From Armatimonadota bacterium (GTDB lineage Bacteria > Armatimonadota > Fimbriimonadia > Fimbriimonadales > ATM1), in NCBI GenBank assembly GCA_003577165.1, contig QEUM01000003.1:83486-147485 (forward strand): DNA of 64,000 nt. The letters are read 5' to 3'. Made by a program: the position numbers and the translations under genes. Positions 7,654 to 16,961 of this stretch are shown here, one piece after another (position 1 is the first letter of the stretch; every line of letters starts with the position of its first letter). A model generated the notes under the pieces. The model made no database searches. It was given only the letters and a program-made list of their open reading frames with translations, and was not told where the DNA came from.

Positions 7654-9414
7654 TCAGAAGCCGGCCGTGAAGACTCGCCTCATCACCTCTTCCGGAGTGG
7701 TCGTTCCGTTGAGGATCTTCAGCAGGCCGTCCTCGCGCAACTCGTGCATTCCGTTCGCTTTCGCCGCTTCTTTGACGTCTGCGAGCGGCGCACGCCGCAC
7801 GATGAGTTCGGCAATCTCCGCGTTCATTCGCATCAATTCGTAAATGCCCGTTCGACCGCGATAGCCGGTGAATCGGCAGTGATCGCAGCCGCGGCCACGG
7901 TACAAAGTGACGACCGCTTCAGGGTCTTCCACCTTGAAGCCGAACCTGCGCAGTTCTCGCTGATGGACTTCGTAAGGTTCTTTGCACTCGTTGCAGTTTC
8001 GCCTTGCGAGTCGTTGCGCGAGAACGCCGATCACGGTCGCGGAAATCAAGTACGGCTCCACGCCCATGTCCGTCATACGGACCACGGCGGACGGCGAGTC
8101 GTTCGTGTGGAGCGTCGACAACACCAAGTGTCCCGTCAGCGACGCCTCGATGGCGATCTCGGCGGTTTCCAGGTCGCGCATTTCGCCGACCATGATGATG
8201 TCCGGGTCCTGCCTCAAGAAGTGCCTCAGCGCGTTTGCAAATCCGAGACCGGCTTTTCGGTTGACCTGCACCTGCGCGATTCCCGACAGCTGGTATTCGA
8301 TCGGGTCTTCGATCGTGATGATGTTTGACTCGATAGAATTCAGCTTGTTCAGGATCGAATACTGCGTCGTCGTCTTTCCTGCGCCCGTCGGTCCCGTGGA
8401 CAGGAACATTCCGTTCGGCTGGATGACGAGTTCCTCGACTTGCGCCTGCAGCTCCTCGGTGAAGCCCAGTTTGTCGAGACCAATGAGAACGCTCGTCTTG
8501 TCGAGGATTCTCATGACGACTTTTTCACCCCATGGCGTCGGGATGGACGAAACGCGAAGGTCGTAATCTTTGCCGGAGTGCCGAATCTCGATTCTTCCGT
8601 CCTGCGGAAGTCTGCGCTCGGCGATGTTCATCTCCGCCATGATCTTGTAGCGGCTGATGAGCGGCGCTTGGAGATTCTTCGGAACCGTCATCGCCTCGTG
8701 GAGCACGCCGTCAATTCGGTACCGGACTCGCACGCCTCTCTGCTGCGGCTCAATGTGGATGTCCGACGCTCGGTCCACGATGGCTTGCTGAACGAGCGCG
8801 TTCGCAAGTCGAATGATCGGCGCCTGCTCTGCGACCTGCGCCGCGACCTCTTCGTCCTCTTCGACCGCGATGTTGCGGCTCGCGCCCGCTTCTGCGATCG
8901 CTTGGCTGATGTCGCCGCGCATGCTGATCACAGCGGAGGGAGATCCAGCAGCCGGACCGGCGCCATTCCCCGATGTCTGACCGCCGTAGTACTTCTGAAT
9001 AGCGTCCTCGATCGCTCCTCGGACCGCGAGCACCGGCACGGCCCGACAGCCCGATGCCAACTGAATGTCGTCGAGCGCGACGATGTTGTTCGGGTTGGAG
9101 GTCGCCACGAACAGGGTGGCTCCTTCCTTCTTCACCGGAATCACCGTGTGATTCCGGGCAATTCGTTCGGGAACAACGTTGAGCGCGCTGGATTCGACGT
9201 TGATCCTGTCAAGGTCCACGAATCCGAGGCCTTGCTCTTGGGCTATGCCCTCGGTCACCTCGCGCTCGCCGACGAAGCCCAGGTCCACCAGAACCCTGCC
9301 TATGTCGGACGTCTTGGTTTGCTGCTGTACCTTGAGCGCCTCGTCTCTCTGCTCAGGTCTCAGGTAACCGCGTTCGATGAGGTACTCAACCAACGGCTTA
9401 CGGGATATCGCCAT
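7654..9414 (-). CDS. pilB: Type IV pilus extension ATPase (GspE/PilB family)
   Basis: A 586-aa assembly motor. Residues 1-150 are the GspE N-terminal domain (MAISRKPLVEYLIERGYL..., with the VDLDRINVESSALNVVPE block), followed by a linker with Gly/Ala-rich sequence and the core ATPase: RASDIHIEPQQRGVRVRYRI, Walker A GPTGAGKTT near residue 339, ITIEDPIEYQL, Walker B DIIMVGEMRD and TGHLVLSTLHTND. The zinc tetracysteine of PilB/GspE is present as CNEC (about 473) and CDHC (about 510). The end, GTTTPEEVMRRVF, is typical. It is first in the pilB-pilT-pilC operon; AGGAG lies 13 bp before the ATG. Whether it drives pili or type II secretion alone cannot be settled from the protein, but adjacent pilT favours pili. 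Confidence 0.95.
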   Translation of the reverse strand: MAISRKPLVEYLIERGYLRPEQRDEALKVQQQTKTSDIGRVLVDLGFVGEREVTEGIAQEQGLGFVDLDRINVESSALNVVPERIARNHTVIPVKKEGATLFVATSNPNNIVALDDIQLASGCRAVPVLAVRGAIEDAIQKYYGGQTSGNGAGPAAGSPSAVISMRGDISQAIAEAGASRNIAVEEDEEVAAQVAEQAPIIRLANALVQQAIVDRASDIHIEPQQRGVRVRYRIDGVLHEAMTVPKNLQAPLISRYKIMAEMNIAERRLPQDGRIEIRHSGKDYDLRVSSIPTPWGEKVVMRILDKTSVLIGLDKLGFTEELQAQVEELVIQPNGMFLSTGPTGAGKTTTQYSILNKLNSIESNIITIEDPIEYQLSGIAQVQVNRKAGLGFANALRHFLRQDPDIIMVGEMRDLETAEIAIEASLTGHLVLSTLHTNDSPSAVVRMTDMGVEPYLISATVIGVLAQRLARRNCNECKEPYEVHQRELRRFGFKVEDPEAVVTLYRGRGCDHCRFTGYRGRTGIYELMRMNAEIAELIVRRAPLADVKEAAKANGMHELREDGLLKILNGTTTPEEVMRRVFTAGF

Positions 9415-9615
9415 CTCTACCGACCACTCCTAAGGAAGCCCGAGGCCCTCTCCTGCACTTACGGGCGAGTTAGCATACCCCCCGAAAGTGCTGGGCCTTC
9501 GACGGCTCATCGCTTGGACGCTCGACGGCGTGCGGAAAGTTCGCCCACCTGTATGGGCTCCCCGCAGTTGAATTGAGTCCTCGCCATCGTGAGGAGTCGG
9601 TTTCCGGGCGACCGC

Positions 9616-11025
9616 TTAGCCTCCGCCTCCGCCGCCCTTCTTCTCTCCAGGCTTGGGCGGCGGGCTTCCGCCTCCAATGTCCTCCTCGGAGACCTTCATC
9701 ACGCCGCTGATCCGCGTGCCGGTGAGCCGCTCGTTACCCTCGACCGTCGAGACGGTGATGGTCTCGGCTACCAGGTCGTCGCCCGCGCTGTTCGTCATCC
9801 GGACTCCCTGCCCGTCCCCTTCGCTGAAGAGGGTGAGCAGATCGGCCTCCTCCTCGTAGACGGCTCGGTGAGCCGTGATCTCTCTCCAAGTGCCCGCCTT
9901 CAATTCCTGCCGAGCCTTCGGGCTGCCGGTCACGATTGCCTTACGGGACCCCTTTCGGTAGAAGTACTCGATCTTCGAGCAGGTGACCATGACCGGGTAG
10001 TAGCGGAGGTTCTTCGCGCTTCGCACCTCCTCGTCGGACTGCTTCTGGGCCTCCTTGGCTGGATCAACCGCGCCTTCGCCCTGTTTTAGGGCTGCGGGCA
10101 GTTCCGGTTGGGCAGGCGGCAGTTCGGCCGGCGTGACCTTGCCTTGATCCTTCTCCGGCTTGATGAGCAGTCGAACCGCGCCTGTCGCGATCGCGCGCTT
10201 CTCCTTGTTATAAATCGTCACCTTCGGCGCTTGGAAGACCGCGTCGGGACCGTGGTACTCCACGTCCCCTTCCGCAACGATGATGTCGGTGTCCATCTCG
10301 CGCGTGATCTTGGTGGCGCGAACGAGAAACTCCTTCCCCGCCATCTCCGCGTCGTAGTAGATCGTCCGATCCGGATTGCTGAGGATCTCCAATTTGTCGC
10401 CGCGGATCGTGACGTCCGTCTTCCCTGTCGCCGAGCCCTGCACCGGAACCTCAAGCGGACCCGACCACTCGACGTCCTCCGCTTCCAGGCGCTTGTCCCG
10501 ATAGGTGAAGAACACGTTTGCCGCGCGAAATGTGCCGCCGCCATAGGTTCCCGTGACACCGCTGGCAGCGCGGACCTCCTCTCGGTTGCGATCGATCGTC
10601 AGCCTCGGGGCTTGAATAGAAACCTTGTCATCCCAGACCTTAGGAGCGCCCGCAACTTCGAACACTCCCGTCGAACTCTCATAGGTCGCGAGTCCGGCCG
10701 TGAAGGACGCGCGCTGCTCGCCCTTGTCATACACCTTTCCATCGCGCAACAGAGCAAGGCGCAAGAACTGCTGGTCCTTCCTCGCGTCGATTTGCGCCGC
10801 GTTAAACTGCACGACGAGCCGCCCCTTGTCCCACACGGCAACGTCCACGTTCCGCATCATCGAGCCGATGCCTTGGCCCAGCGGGTTGGAGTACGCGCCT
10901 TCGAATCGCGCAAACGGGTTGATGCGCGCGAGATTGCGAATCCCGAAGTAGAGCCCCAGCATGCCTGCGCCGACTCCCGCGACGATTCCGACGCGGCGAA
11001 TGTTAGGGGATGAGAGTAACGTCAT
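9616..11025 (-). CDS. LptA/OstA-like periplasmic bridge protein with one membrane anchor (putative)
   Basis: A 469-aa protein with one N-terminal hydrophobic segment (VGIVAGVGAGMLGLYFG, residues 12-28) and then a long soluble beta-rich region. The repeated pattern of alternating polar/hydrophobic strands with phrases such as VSIQAPRLTIDR, VTIRGDKLEIL, YHGPDAVFQAPKVTIYN and AIATGAVRLL is that of LptA/LptC/OstA jellyroll proteins that carry lipopolysaccharide across the periplasm. It is about twice the size of LptC or LptA, so it may hold two or more jellyroll units in tandem. The tail is Gly/Pro/Lys-rich. Its start overlaps the upstream lipoprotein gene by 23 bp, implying coupled translation. 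No lptB/F/G is in the window. Call rests on sequence pattern, not on a diagnostic motif. Confidence 0.55.
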   Translation of the reverse strand: MTLLSSPNIRRVGIVAGVGAGMLGLYFGIRNLARINPFARFEGAYSNPLGQGIGSMMRNVDVAVWDKGRLVVQFNAAQIDARKDQQFLRLALLRDGKVYDKGEQRASFTAGLATYESSTGVFEVAGAPKVWDDKVSIQAPRLTIDRNREEVRAASGVTGTYGGGTFRAANVFFTYRDKRLEAEDVEWSGPLEVPVQGSATGKTDVTIRGDKLEILSNPDRTIYYDAEMAGKEFLVRATKITREMDTDIIVAEGDVEYHGPDAVFQAPKVTIYNKEKRAIATGAVRLLIKPEKDQGKVTPAELPPAQPELPAALKQGEGAVDPAKEAQKQSDEEVRSAKNLRYYPVMVTCSKIEYFYRKGSRKAIVTGSPKARQELKAGTWREITAHRAVYEEEADLLTLFSEGDGQGVRMTNSAGDDLVAETITVSTVEGNERLTGTRISGVMKVSEEDIGGGSPPPKPGEKKGGGGGG

Positions 11026-11887
11026 TTCGAATCAGTTGGTCCGGACTTGTGAAACCGGTAATCGTGATCTCGAGGTCCTGAAACCCGCTCTTCTGGAAGA
11101 GGATCGTGTACGACCCGGGTACCGCCCAAAAACGATACCGTCCGTCTGAGCCCAGGTTCTGGAACCGTACAGGAGTGCCATTCTGCTTCAGCGTCACTTC
11201 GGTGCCAGTGGGGTCTCCACCCCCCGAAAGGGTGACAATTCCCCATAGGTTATACGGCGGCCCGGGAGGATTGGGATCGCTCACGGGCGCGATCAGAATC
11301 GGTGGCAGCGAAACCACGCCGCCGATCGGGCTTTGGTTGACGAAGAACTCCGCCGGGATGTACCCCGACTTCATGACGCGGCCGACGATTCCAAAGAAGA
11401 TGAATTCGCTCGCCGGGTCGTACGCGACATCGGTCAGCGTGAACGCACCCGATGCATTCGTCACGGCACGTCGTCCGCCAAAGGTGACCGTCGCTGAATC
11501 GACGGCTCCCAGCGTCGAAGCGTCGAGCACAGATCCTGTCACCGTAACCGTCTGCGGGCCAATCCAAAAATCTCCGAGGTCGGTGTCCGCCGTGACCGGA
11601 GGAAATGTGAATACAAAGGTCGGAAACACCGAGTGAAGCACGGTCATGGCAGAAGCGCCCGTGTCGACGTTCAAGACGAAAAGGCCGTCGCTTGCCCCCG
11701 TGGTCGTGCTCGCGTTCCCGATTTGCACGGTAGCCTGCGGGTTCGGGGGCCCGCCGGTGTTCACCGCGAGGACACGGCCTGTGACCTGAAAGCCTCCGCC
11801 CCCCCCGGCTCCACCGGGAGAGCAGCCGAGCGCGGCGATCGCAAGGATGCTCAAAAGAGTCAGGAGTTTCCGCATCGTCATCTTCAT
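11003..11887 (-). CDS. Lipoprotein with carboxypeptidase-regulatory-like repeats
   Basis: ATG 11887 is chosen because it lies 2 bp after the TAG of the upstream gene and begins a proper signal: MKMTMRKLLTLLSILAIAALG followed by Cys. The open frame extends further upstream but has no signal there. The 294-aa product has a Gly-run just after the lipidated cysteine (encoded by a G8 tract), then three beta-sandwich stretches of the CarboxypepD_reg/PEGA type (VTGRVLAVN..., VTVTGSVLDAST..., LWGIVTLSGGGDPTGTEVTLKQNG), ending in PGSYTILFQKSGFQDLEITITGF. Such domains are adhesive or structural. Attached to a membrane by lipid, probably exported. Translationally coupled to both neighbours, so it belongs with the 921-aa secreted protein and the LptA-like protein. 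Confidence 0.7.
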   Translation of the reverse strand: MKMTMRKLLTLLSILAIAALGCSPGGAGGGGGFQVTGRVLAVNTGGPPNPQATVQIGNASTTTGASDGLFVLNVDTGASAMTVLHSVFPTFVFTFPPVTADTDLGDFWIGPQTVTVTGSVLDASTLGAVDSATVTFGGRRAVTNASGAFTLTDVAYDPASEFIFFGIVGRVMKSGYIPAEFFVNQSPIGGVVSLPPILIAPVSDPNPPGPPYNLWGIVTLSGGGDPTGTEVTLKQNGTPVRFQNLGSDGRYRFWAVPGSYTILFQKSGFQDLEITITGFTSPDQLIRNDVTLIP

Positions 11888-11889
11888 CC

Positions 11890-14655
11890 CTAATATCGCG
11901 ACCTCACGCGAAAGTCCCGTTGCGGCGCATTCGCAACAAATTGGTATGTGGTCGTTCTCCTTACCTCGAGTGTTCGCCTCGCAGTCAGATCCGTAAACGT
12001 CAGTTGATAAGGGAGGATCCCGCCGATCACCTCTTCGAAACGAATCGTGTAAGTGGATCCTGCCCTCAGGCCCGAAAGTCTCACATCCCAACTGTTGATT
12101 CCGTGCGGGCGCACGTCTCGGTACATGGTTCCGTTCGACCGAATCATCGCTTGAAGGGCTCCGCCCCACACCGGAGGCAACCCGCAGTCGATCCCGACGT
12201 CGTATCCGTCTTTTGCTCCGATCCTCTGCCCGAATTCGACTTCGCTTCGCTCAACGCCGAGACCCGTCGCGACCAGTTTGGCCGTCCAGGATCCGAAAGG
12301 CACGCCCCCCCCACCCGGCGCTGCGGCCGCTCCAAACACATCCGGTCGAAAAGTGATCGTCACCCCTTCGGGCGCCAAAGCGCGGACGAAAAGAGCCTTC
12401 CCTGCCGGAAAACTCGACAGCGGCGACATGGTGCCGCCCTCCGGCAAGCCGCTGAACGGGTCGTTCGCTCCCGGTATGAATTCAAACATTTGCGTGTCAA
12501 TCCATCCCGCCGTGATCGCCTCGCTGAACGTCTTCGGCGAATCTGCGGCGCGCTGAACGGACAGCGAAGTTGTGGGCACGTCGTTCGGGAATGGATTGAC
12601 GATCTGATTCCATCCCACCTGAAGCGGCACCGTATACGGCTGCTCGCCCGGCAGCCGGCCGAACACCGAGAAGCCAGGGACCGCTGCAGGCATGCGAATC
12701 ATGTAGCCCTTACCTGGCGCAAAGCCGGAGAGAGCCGGATAGAGGTCGTACGCCAGACGATCCTGCCTCCATCGCGCCACGAGCGTCTCGTTTGCCGGAA
12801 GGCCGAGGACAATCGCCAGATCGGTTTCATAGGGCCTCGCGCCGAATCCGACCATCTGCACCCCCCCCGCTAATCCTCCCGGTAAGAAGTAACTTCCCTC
12901 GTCGTCGAGTTGAATCGCGAGGGCGAGCGTGTCTCCCCACGTGTTCACGAATTCGGTTTGCAGTATGGTCTCGTTTCCGGACACAACCTGCACGACGTCG
13001 ACTCTCGCGAGCTTCGGAGCGTTCAAACCGGGCGCGGGCACGATCGCTCCGAAGGCTCCGTTGCGGAGCGGAGCGTCGACAGGCGCCTGCCCCGGCAGTG
13101 TGAGGCGAACGATTCCGGACGTGTTCGGATCGCCGCCTGCGACCGCACCGTCGAAGCCCACGACCGTGCCATAGAAGTTCTTTGTCGTCGGATCCTGTGC
13201 GGTCGCGACTGCGCCAGCCGGCACGATCGCTCGCGACAGGTTGTCGCCGACCGGTATGTCGACGATGGCCTTGTACCACTGAGTCACAGCGCCCGAGCCG
13301 AATACATCGGGCAGGTTGGGCGTCACGGAACCAAAACCTCCTGCGATGTCCATGCGATCGTCTTGACCGCTTGTGAACATGCGCGCGAAAGTCGCATCCC
13401 AATAAATCGGATAAGAAGTTCCCTGCAGAAGCGTCTCGTTTCCGCCGGAGAGGGTCTCGAAGTAACTGAGCCAGAACGCAAAGACCCCGAAGTCTTCGCC
13501 TCCGAGACCGACGGTGATCGGAATGGACTCCACAAACGTCTTTCTTCCCCGCGCGACCTTGACGTCCAAGACGTACTGCCGGCGATACCAAGACGCGAAG
13601 GTCCTTCCCTCGATGGTCGAGCCCGGCCCTCCGAGCGAGTTCATCGTGCTCTGCGCGAGCGTCGAAAGCGCAGGGATGTTTCCTCGAATCGACGTGTCCT
13701 GATAGTAAGAAGCCAAGAACGTCGAGAAGAAGGCTGGGTATTCGGTAATCACTTTCGCCCACGCCGTGCCCGCCATCCTATAGCGCATCAAGAAGAGTCC
13801 GCCCAACGACCCCCCCACCGGAAGCGGGATCGGGCGCAAGTTTGGGGCGATGAACGAGCTGTTGGCGAGCGCTGGTTGGTTGTGCCAACTGTAATGTCCG
13901 CTTGAGTCGTAGGAGTTCAGGATGACCGACTGGACGATGTCCGGGTCCAATCCAGAAGGCAAAGCCCCGGCAAGCACCGTTCGCATCGTGGCGGCGCGCG
14001 CAAAGCCCTCGGCCCAGGCGTCGTAATCGAAGATCGCTGGCCCGAGGTACGCCAAGAAGAGGCAGTGGATGAAGTTGACGACCGCAGTTTCGTTGGCGAG
14101 ATACACAGGGAACCAAATCGCGGGCACGCCGCTGCCGTCGTCGGTGAGATACAGGCCTCCCGCAACCGCGTCCCGGTCGCCAATCGCGTTGTCCATGTTG
14201 TAGACGCGGAGCGTCCCGCCCTGAAACGGCTGGCCGAACAGCACGTCCATCGTGGGTTTTGCTGCGGCGAAGGTGTCAATCAGCAGTTGGCGATATTCGG
14301 GAGTGAAGGGCCCGGGGTCGTTTCCCTCGGCCGGGAACTCGAGGGTCAGCGCTCCGCCCTGGGAGCGAACCGAGTAGGAACTGCTCCCTGAGGATCGAAC
14401 GACCACGGCGCGCGGTGCAATGAACCGTTCTCCTGGCTGTACAAGCCCGAGGTCGCGGCGGGCCTGCCAGTACGCCGACACGGATTGGTCGAGCGCCTCA
14501 TAGTAGTCGGCCGCTTTCGGCTTGAGGACTTGGGTCACGGCAGACGGCGTAGCCTGCGTGGTACCGAAGTCGAGCGTCCACGCCGAATGGTAGTCCTGTC
14601 GAACGGTAGGCGCCGGCGCTGCGCCGATGACGAGGGCTGCGGCTAGTACGAGCAT
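11890..14655 (-). CDS. Large secreted protein with a decayed gluzincin-like N-terminal domain
   Basis: A 921-aa exported protein; residues 1-15 (MLVLAAALVIGAAPA) are a short signal peptide. I do not recognise the whole protein. Residues about 165-235 resemble the active region of gluzincin metallopeptidases (a helix with a histidine, then WAEGFA), but the expected HExxH reads HCLFL, so the catalytic Glu and second His are missing. The second half contains beta-rich modules with a GWNQIVNPFPND stretch, as seen in C-terminal modules of Fimbriimonas-type surface proteins, and the protein ends with a basic FRVRSRY. The gene contains two G8 runs on its sense strand. It is followed within 2 bp by a lipoprotein gene. 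Likely a surface or periplasmic non-enzymatic protein. Confidence 0.6.
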   Translation of the reverse strand: MLVLAAALVIGAAPAPTVRQDYHSAWTLDFGTTQATPSAVTQVLKPKAADYYEALDQSVSAYWQARRDLGLVQPGERFIAPRAVVVRSSGSSSYSVRSQGGALTLEFPAEGNDPGPFTPEYRQLLIDTFAAAKPTMDVLFGQPFQGGTLRVYNMDNAIGDRDAVAGGLYLTDDGSGVPAIWFPVYLANETAVVNFIHCLFLAYLGPAIFDYDAWAEGFARAATMRTVLAGALPSGLDPDIVQSVILNSYDSSGHYSWHNQPALANSSFIAPNLRPIPLPVGGSLGGLFLMRYRMAGTAWAKVITEYPAFFSTFLASYYQDTSIRGNIPALSTLAQSTMNSLGGPGSTIEGRTFASWYRRQYVLDVKVARGRKTFVESIPITVGLGGEDFGVFAFWLSYFETLSGGNETLLQGTSYPIYWDATFARMFTSGQDDRMDIAGGFGSVTPNLPDVFGSGAVTQWYKAIVDIPVGDNLSRAIVPAGAVATAQDPTTKNFYGTVVGFDGAVAGGDPNTSGIVRLTLPGQAPVDAPLRNGAFGAIVPAPGLNAPKLARVDVVQVVSGNETILQTEFVNTWGDTLALAIQLDDEGSYFLPGGLAGGVQMVGFGARPYETDLAIVLGLPANETLVARWRQDRLAYDLYPALSGFAPGKGYMIRMPAAVPGFSVFGRLPGEQPYTVPLQVGWNQIVNPFPNDVPTTSLSVQRAADSPKTFSEAITAGWIDTQMFEFIPGANDPFSGLPEGGTMSPLSSFPAGKALFVRALAPEGVTITFRPDVFGAAAAPGGGGVPFGSWTAKLVATGLGVERSEVEFGQRIGAKDGYDVGIDCGLPPVWGGALQAMIRSNGTMYRDVRPHGINSWDVRLSGLRAGSTYTIRFEEVIGGILPYQLTFTDLTARRTLEVRRTTTYQFVANAPQRDFRVRSRY

Positions 14656-14700
14656 AGATGAGTTCGGGGCTGACCGTGCAGTCAGAGGATAGACGTGCGC

Positions 14701-14810
14701 GCGGCCGAAGCGGTTCTCCCGCTCGGCCGCAGATGCTACCGCCAGAAGGTGGCGGCGGGCCCGGCGGCCTCAGTCCCGACCGAGGCCGCCCGGAAGGGGG
14801 ACTTGCCCCC
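14701..14810. repeat. Cluster of GC-rich stem-loops between two minus-strand genes
   Basis: Four hairpins fill 110 bp. (1) 14701-14708 pairs with 14723-14730 over 8 bp, extended by a bulge and 4 more pairs. (2) CCGCC 14739-14743 with GGCGG 14751-14755. (3) A perfect 9-bp stem, 14763-14771 with 14782-14790. (4) GGGGG 14796-14800 with CCCCC 14806-14810, which touches the TAG of the upstream gene. It lies downstream of the DUF1579-like gene and 46 bp before the 921-aa gene, so it may end transcription or protect an mRNA end. No T-run is seen. Confidence 0.55.
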
Positions 14811-15298
14811 TAACTTGTCTTCTTCTTCGTAAACGATCCCCGTAACATCTCCGCGCCGTCGGCGAGGATCTCGAAGGTGAACGCTTCGGGAGACGTAATG
14901 GTGAAGGTGATCTGAACCTCACCATCGCCCTCGAGCGGAGTGCCCACGAACGTGAGTTTCTTGTCCTTCAACTGTCCTCGCGCCACCAGTGGATCGGGCT
15001 CCTCAGAGATGAAGAAGTATCCTCGGATTACTCCATCCTCCCCAGTCGACAGCATCGCCATCCCCTCGATCTTGCCCATCCTCTCGGATTCGAACTTCAG
15101 ATCCAGGCGGATGAACCGTCCTCGCAGGTAGTTCGAGCCGGTGATGCTGGCCGAGGATTCACCCTCGTCGCGGAACGCAACCTTCCCAACCCACTCGGCT
15201 GCCAGAAATGCGATCTTGGAGTTGTCCGCAGGCTGGTTCTGCGCAGAGGAGCCGGCAACGAGACAAAACAAGGCAGAAAGAGCAACGATTGCCTTCAT
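14810..15298 (-). CDS. Secreted DUF1579-like protein
   Basis: A 162-aa exported protein. Residues 1-20 form a signal peptide (MKAIVALSALFCLVAGSSAQ, cleavage after the SAQ). The mature part has the lipocalin-like pattern of DUF1579 proteins: LAAEWVGKVAFRDEG near the start, SGSNYLRGRFIRLDLKFE-type strands, GMAMLSTGEDGVIRGYFF, and paired strands LTFVGTPLEGDGEVQITF and EAFTFEIL toward the end. Function in the family is unknown. It stands apart from its neighbours by a hairpin cluster downstream and a 78-bp gap upstream. Confidence in coding is high, in family moderate. Confidence 0.7.
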   Translation of the reverse strand: MKAIVALSALFCLVAGSSAQNQPADNSKIAFLAAEWVGKVAFRDEGESSASITGSNYLRGRFIRLDLKFESERMGKIEGMAMLSTGEDGVIRGYFFISEEPDPLVARGQLKDKKLTFVGTPLEGDGEVQITFTITSPEAFTFEILADGAEMLRGSFTKKKTS

Positions 15299-15376
15299 GG
15301 TCGTGCATACGGCCGCCCTGCCCCACCGGTTACAGGGTCCTGCAATCGGTGGGGCTCAAGTCCGCTGCGACGGTAA

Positions 15377-16846
15377 CTACTGCTTTCGAGTGAGGAGGTC
15401 TCGAAGGTACAGGTCGCAGACCGGGCGCTCCTGGTAGTTCTTTCCGAGGAGCCGGATCAGTTTGGCGATCGCCTCTTCTCGAGTGTCTCCGGTGTTCATC
15501 TCATGTCGGCGCCAGAACTGGTCCCACCAGTCGCGGGGTTGGACCTTCATTCCGACGTACTCAGTGGGCCGGCCTGTGTAGCCGGCTGTCACGAGGCTTC
15601 CAACATAGTCGGCCATCGAATACACGCGATCGATCTGCTCGCGAATGGACTTGACGTCCTGCTCGCTCACGACTCCGTTCGACGTAGCCTTGTAGAACTG
15701 AACGGTGACGCGGATCGGGAAATTCGGATCGCGCTCGATCGGCAGGTTGTCGATCTCTGTGAACGGCCCTTCGATCTCGCCGTGGCCGATCACGGCGGTC
15801 TCGACATCGCTCCCAGCCCTGTCCATGGACTTCGCCTCGGCCCCCACTGCGCCGAATCCTCCTCCGCCGATGGCCCCTGGCGCAGATTCGGGTCGCGCCG
15901 GCCGCTTCTGCTTCAAGGGGACTTGAATCAAGAGCACCATGTTCACTCCGGCGTACCTCGGGTCCGAAGCATCCGTGCGCGGATCACCGCCGGAGTCGGC
16001 GATGAAGTCGCTCAGCCTCTGCCCCGTCAGGCTCGTTCGGTGGCCGTCGGCGTTATGGAAGAGACGCTGGCCCCAGACCGATCCGGTCGAGAACGCATCG
16101 CGCTTGTTGTCGATGACCGTCACGCTCGTTCCCTCGCGAGTTGCGAGGATCGTCAGAACAGCCGGGTCGCCTGAATAGGACTGGTAGTTGAAGATGACGG
16201 GGTTGAAGGTCGCGATGCCGCGAGCAGGAACCGGCAGAAAGCAAGCCTGCGCGCTCACGAGAACGTGCGTGTCTCGCGCAGCAAGCAGCGTCTTGTTTCG
16301 ACCCAGCCACGAGTTTGGATTCGTGAGGTATCGCGTCGGCTCGGCAAGGAAGTCGTACAGCGAAACTCTGCGAAGGGGTTCGCCCTTTTGGTTACCGACG
16401 AGCAGAGTGAAGAACCGCGGATCAATGTCGCCGGTCACGTCGGAAAAGTTGGGATGCCGAATGACCGGCATGCAAGTCACCTCGAACTGACCGGTCTCGG
16501 GGTTCTGCGCTCCGACCTGAATGGTCATGTCGCTGATGTTCGGACCGACGGCCGAGTTCTTGTACCGGCCCGTGTCCTCCCACGTTACGTTGAGCACATG
16601 GAGGCCGAATCTTCGCGCGAGGGACTGCGCAGCGGGATCAGACACCATTTGCGCCGTCCGCTGAATGGCCTGGAGGTAGTCCACCCTCTCCGTCGTCGTC
16701 ATCGGCCTCTGGGAGGGAGCCTTGGGTTTAACCGAAGGCAGGGGATCCCAGCCTTGAGAGCCGGCGCCCCCTGGGAAGAGGCTTGTGAGCGCCACGGCTG
16801 CAGCCGCGAAGGTGCCGCTGATCGCGGCGAATCGTGTGATGTTCAT
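15377..16846 (-). CDS. Exported protein of unknown function (489 aa)
   Basis: ATG 16846 is preferred over an upstream start because GGAAGGGTAACGAT precedes it and MNITRFAAISGTFAAAAVAL makes a signal peptide; the upstream 15 residues are Arg-rich and unlikely. The mature protein shows mixed alpha/beta character with a low-complexity Ala/Gly break (about residues 320-345, SAPGAIGGGGFGAVG) and ends in a charged helix region (DWWDQFWRRHEMNTGDTREEAI...). No catalytic motif or known family is recognised. It lies 115 bp from an upstream lipoprotein gene and 78 bp from a DUF1579-like gene, same strand. It may be part of the same envelope gene set, but this is only position-based. Confidence 0.65.
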   Translation of the reverse strand: MNITRFAAISGTFAAAAVALTSLFPGGAGSQGWDPLPSVKPKAPSQRPMTTTERVDYLQAIQRTAQMVSDPAAQSLARRFGLHVLNVTWEDTGRYKNSAVGPNISDMTIQVGAQNPETGQFEVTCMPVIRHPNFSDVTGDIDPRFFTLLVGNQKGEPLRRVSLYDFLAEPTRYLTNPNSWLGRNKTLLAARDTHVLVSAQACFLPVPARGIATFNPVIFNYQSYSGDPAVLTILATREGTSVTVIDNKRDAFSTGSVWGQRLFHNADGHRTSLTGQRLSDFIADSGGDPRTDASDPRYAGVNMVLLIQVPLKQKRPARPESAPGAIGGGGFGAVGAEAKSMDRAGSDVETAVIGHGEIEGPFTEIDNLPIERDPNFPIRVTVQFYKATSNGVVSEQDVKSIREQIDRVYSMADYVGSLVTAGYTGRPTEYVGMKVQPRDWWDQFWRRHEMNTGDTREEAIAKLIRLLGKNYQERPVCDLYLRDLLTRKQ

Positions 16847-16961
16847 ATCGTTACCCTTCCTTCTGCCTCGGACTCGCCTGCCCGAGCGCACGCCTGGAAA
16901 ATTTGTGTGACTTCAATCCTTGAACGTTCACCGTTCTACGCCGGTTACGGTCAAACGATCC

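Noticed and set aside
14701..14810. CRISPR-like repeat
   Set aside because: Hairpins differ in sequence and there is no direct repeat with spacers.
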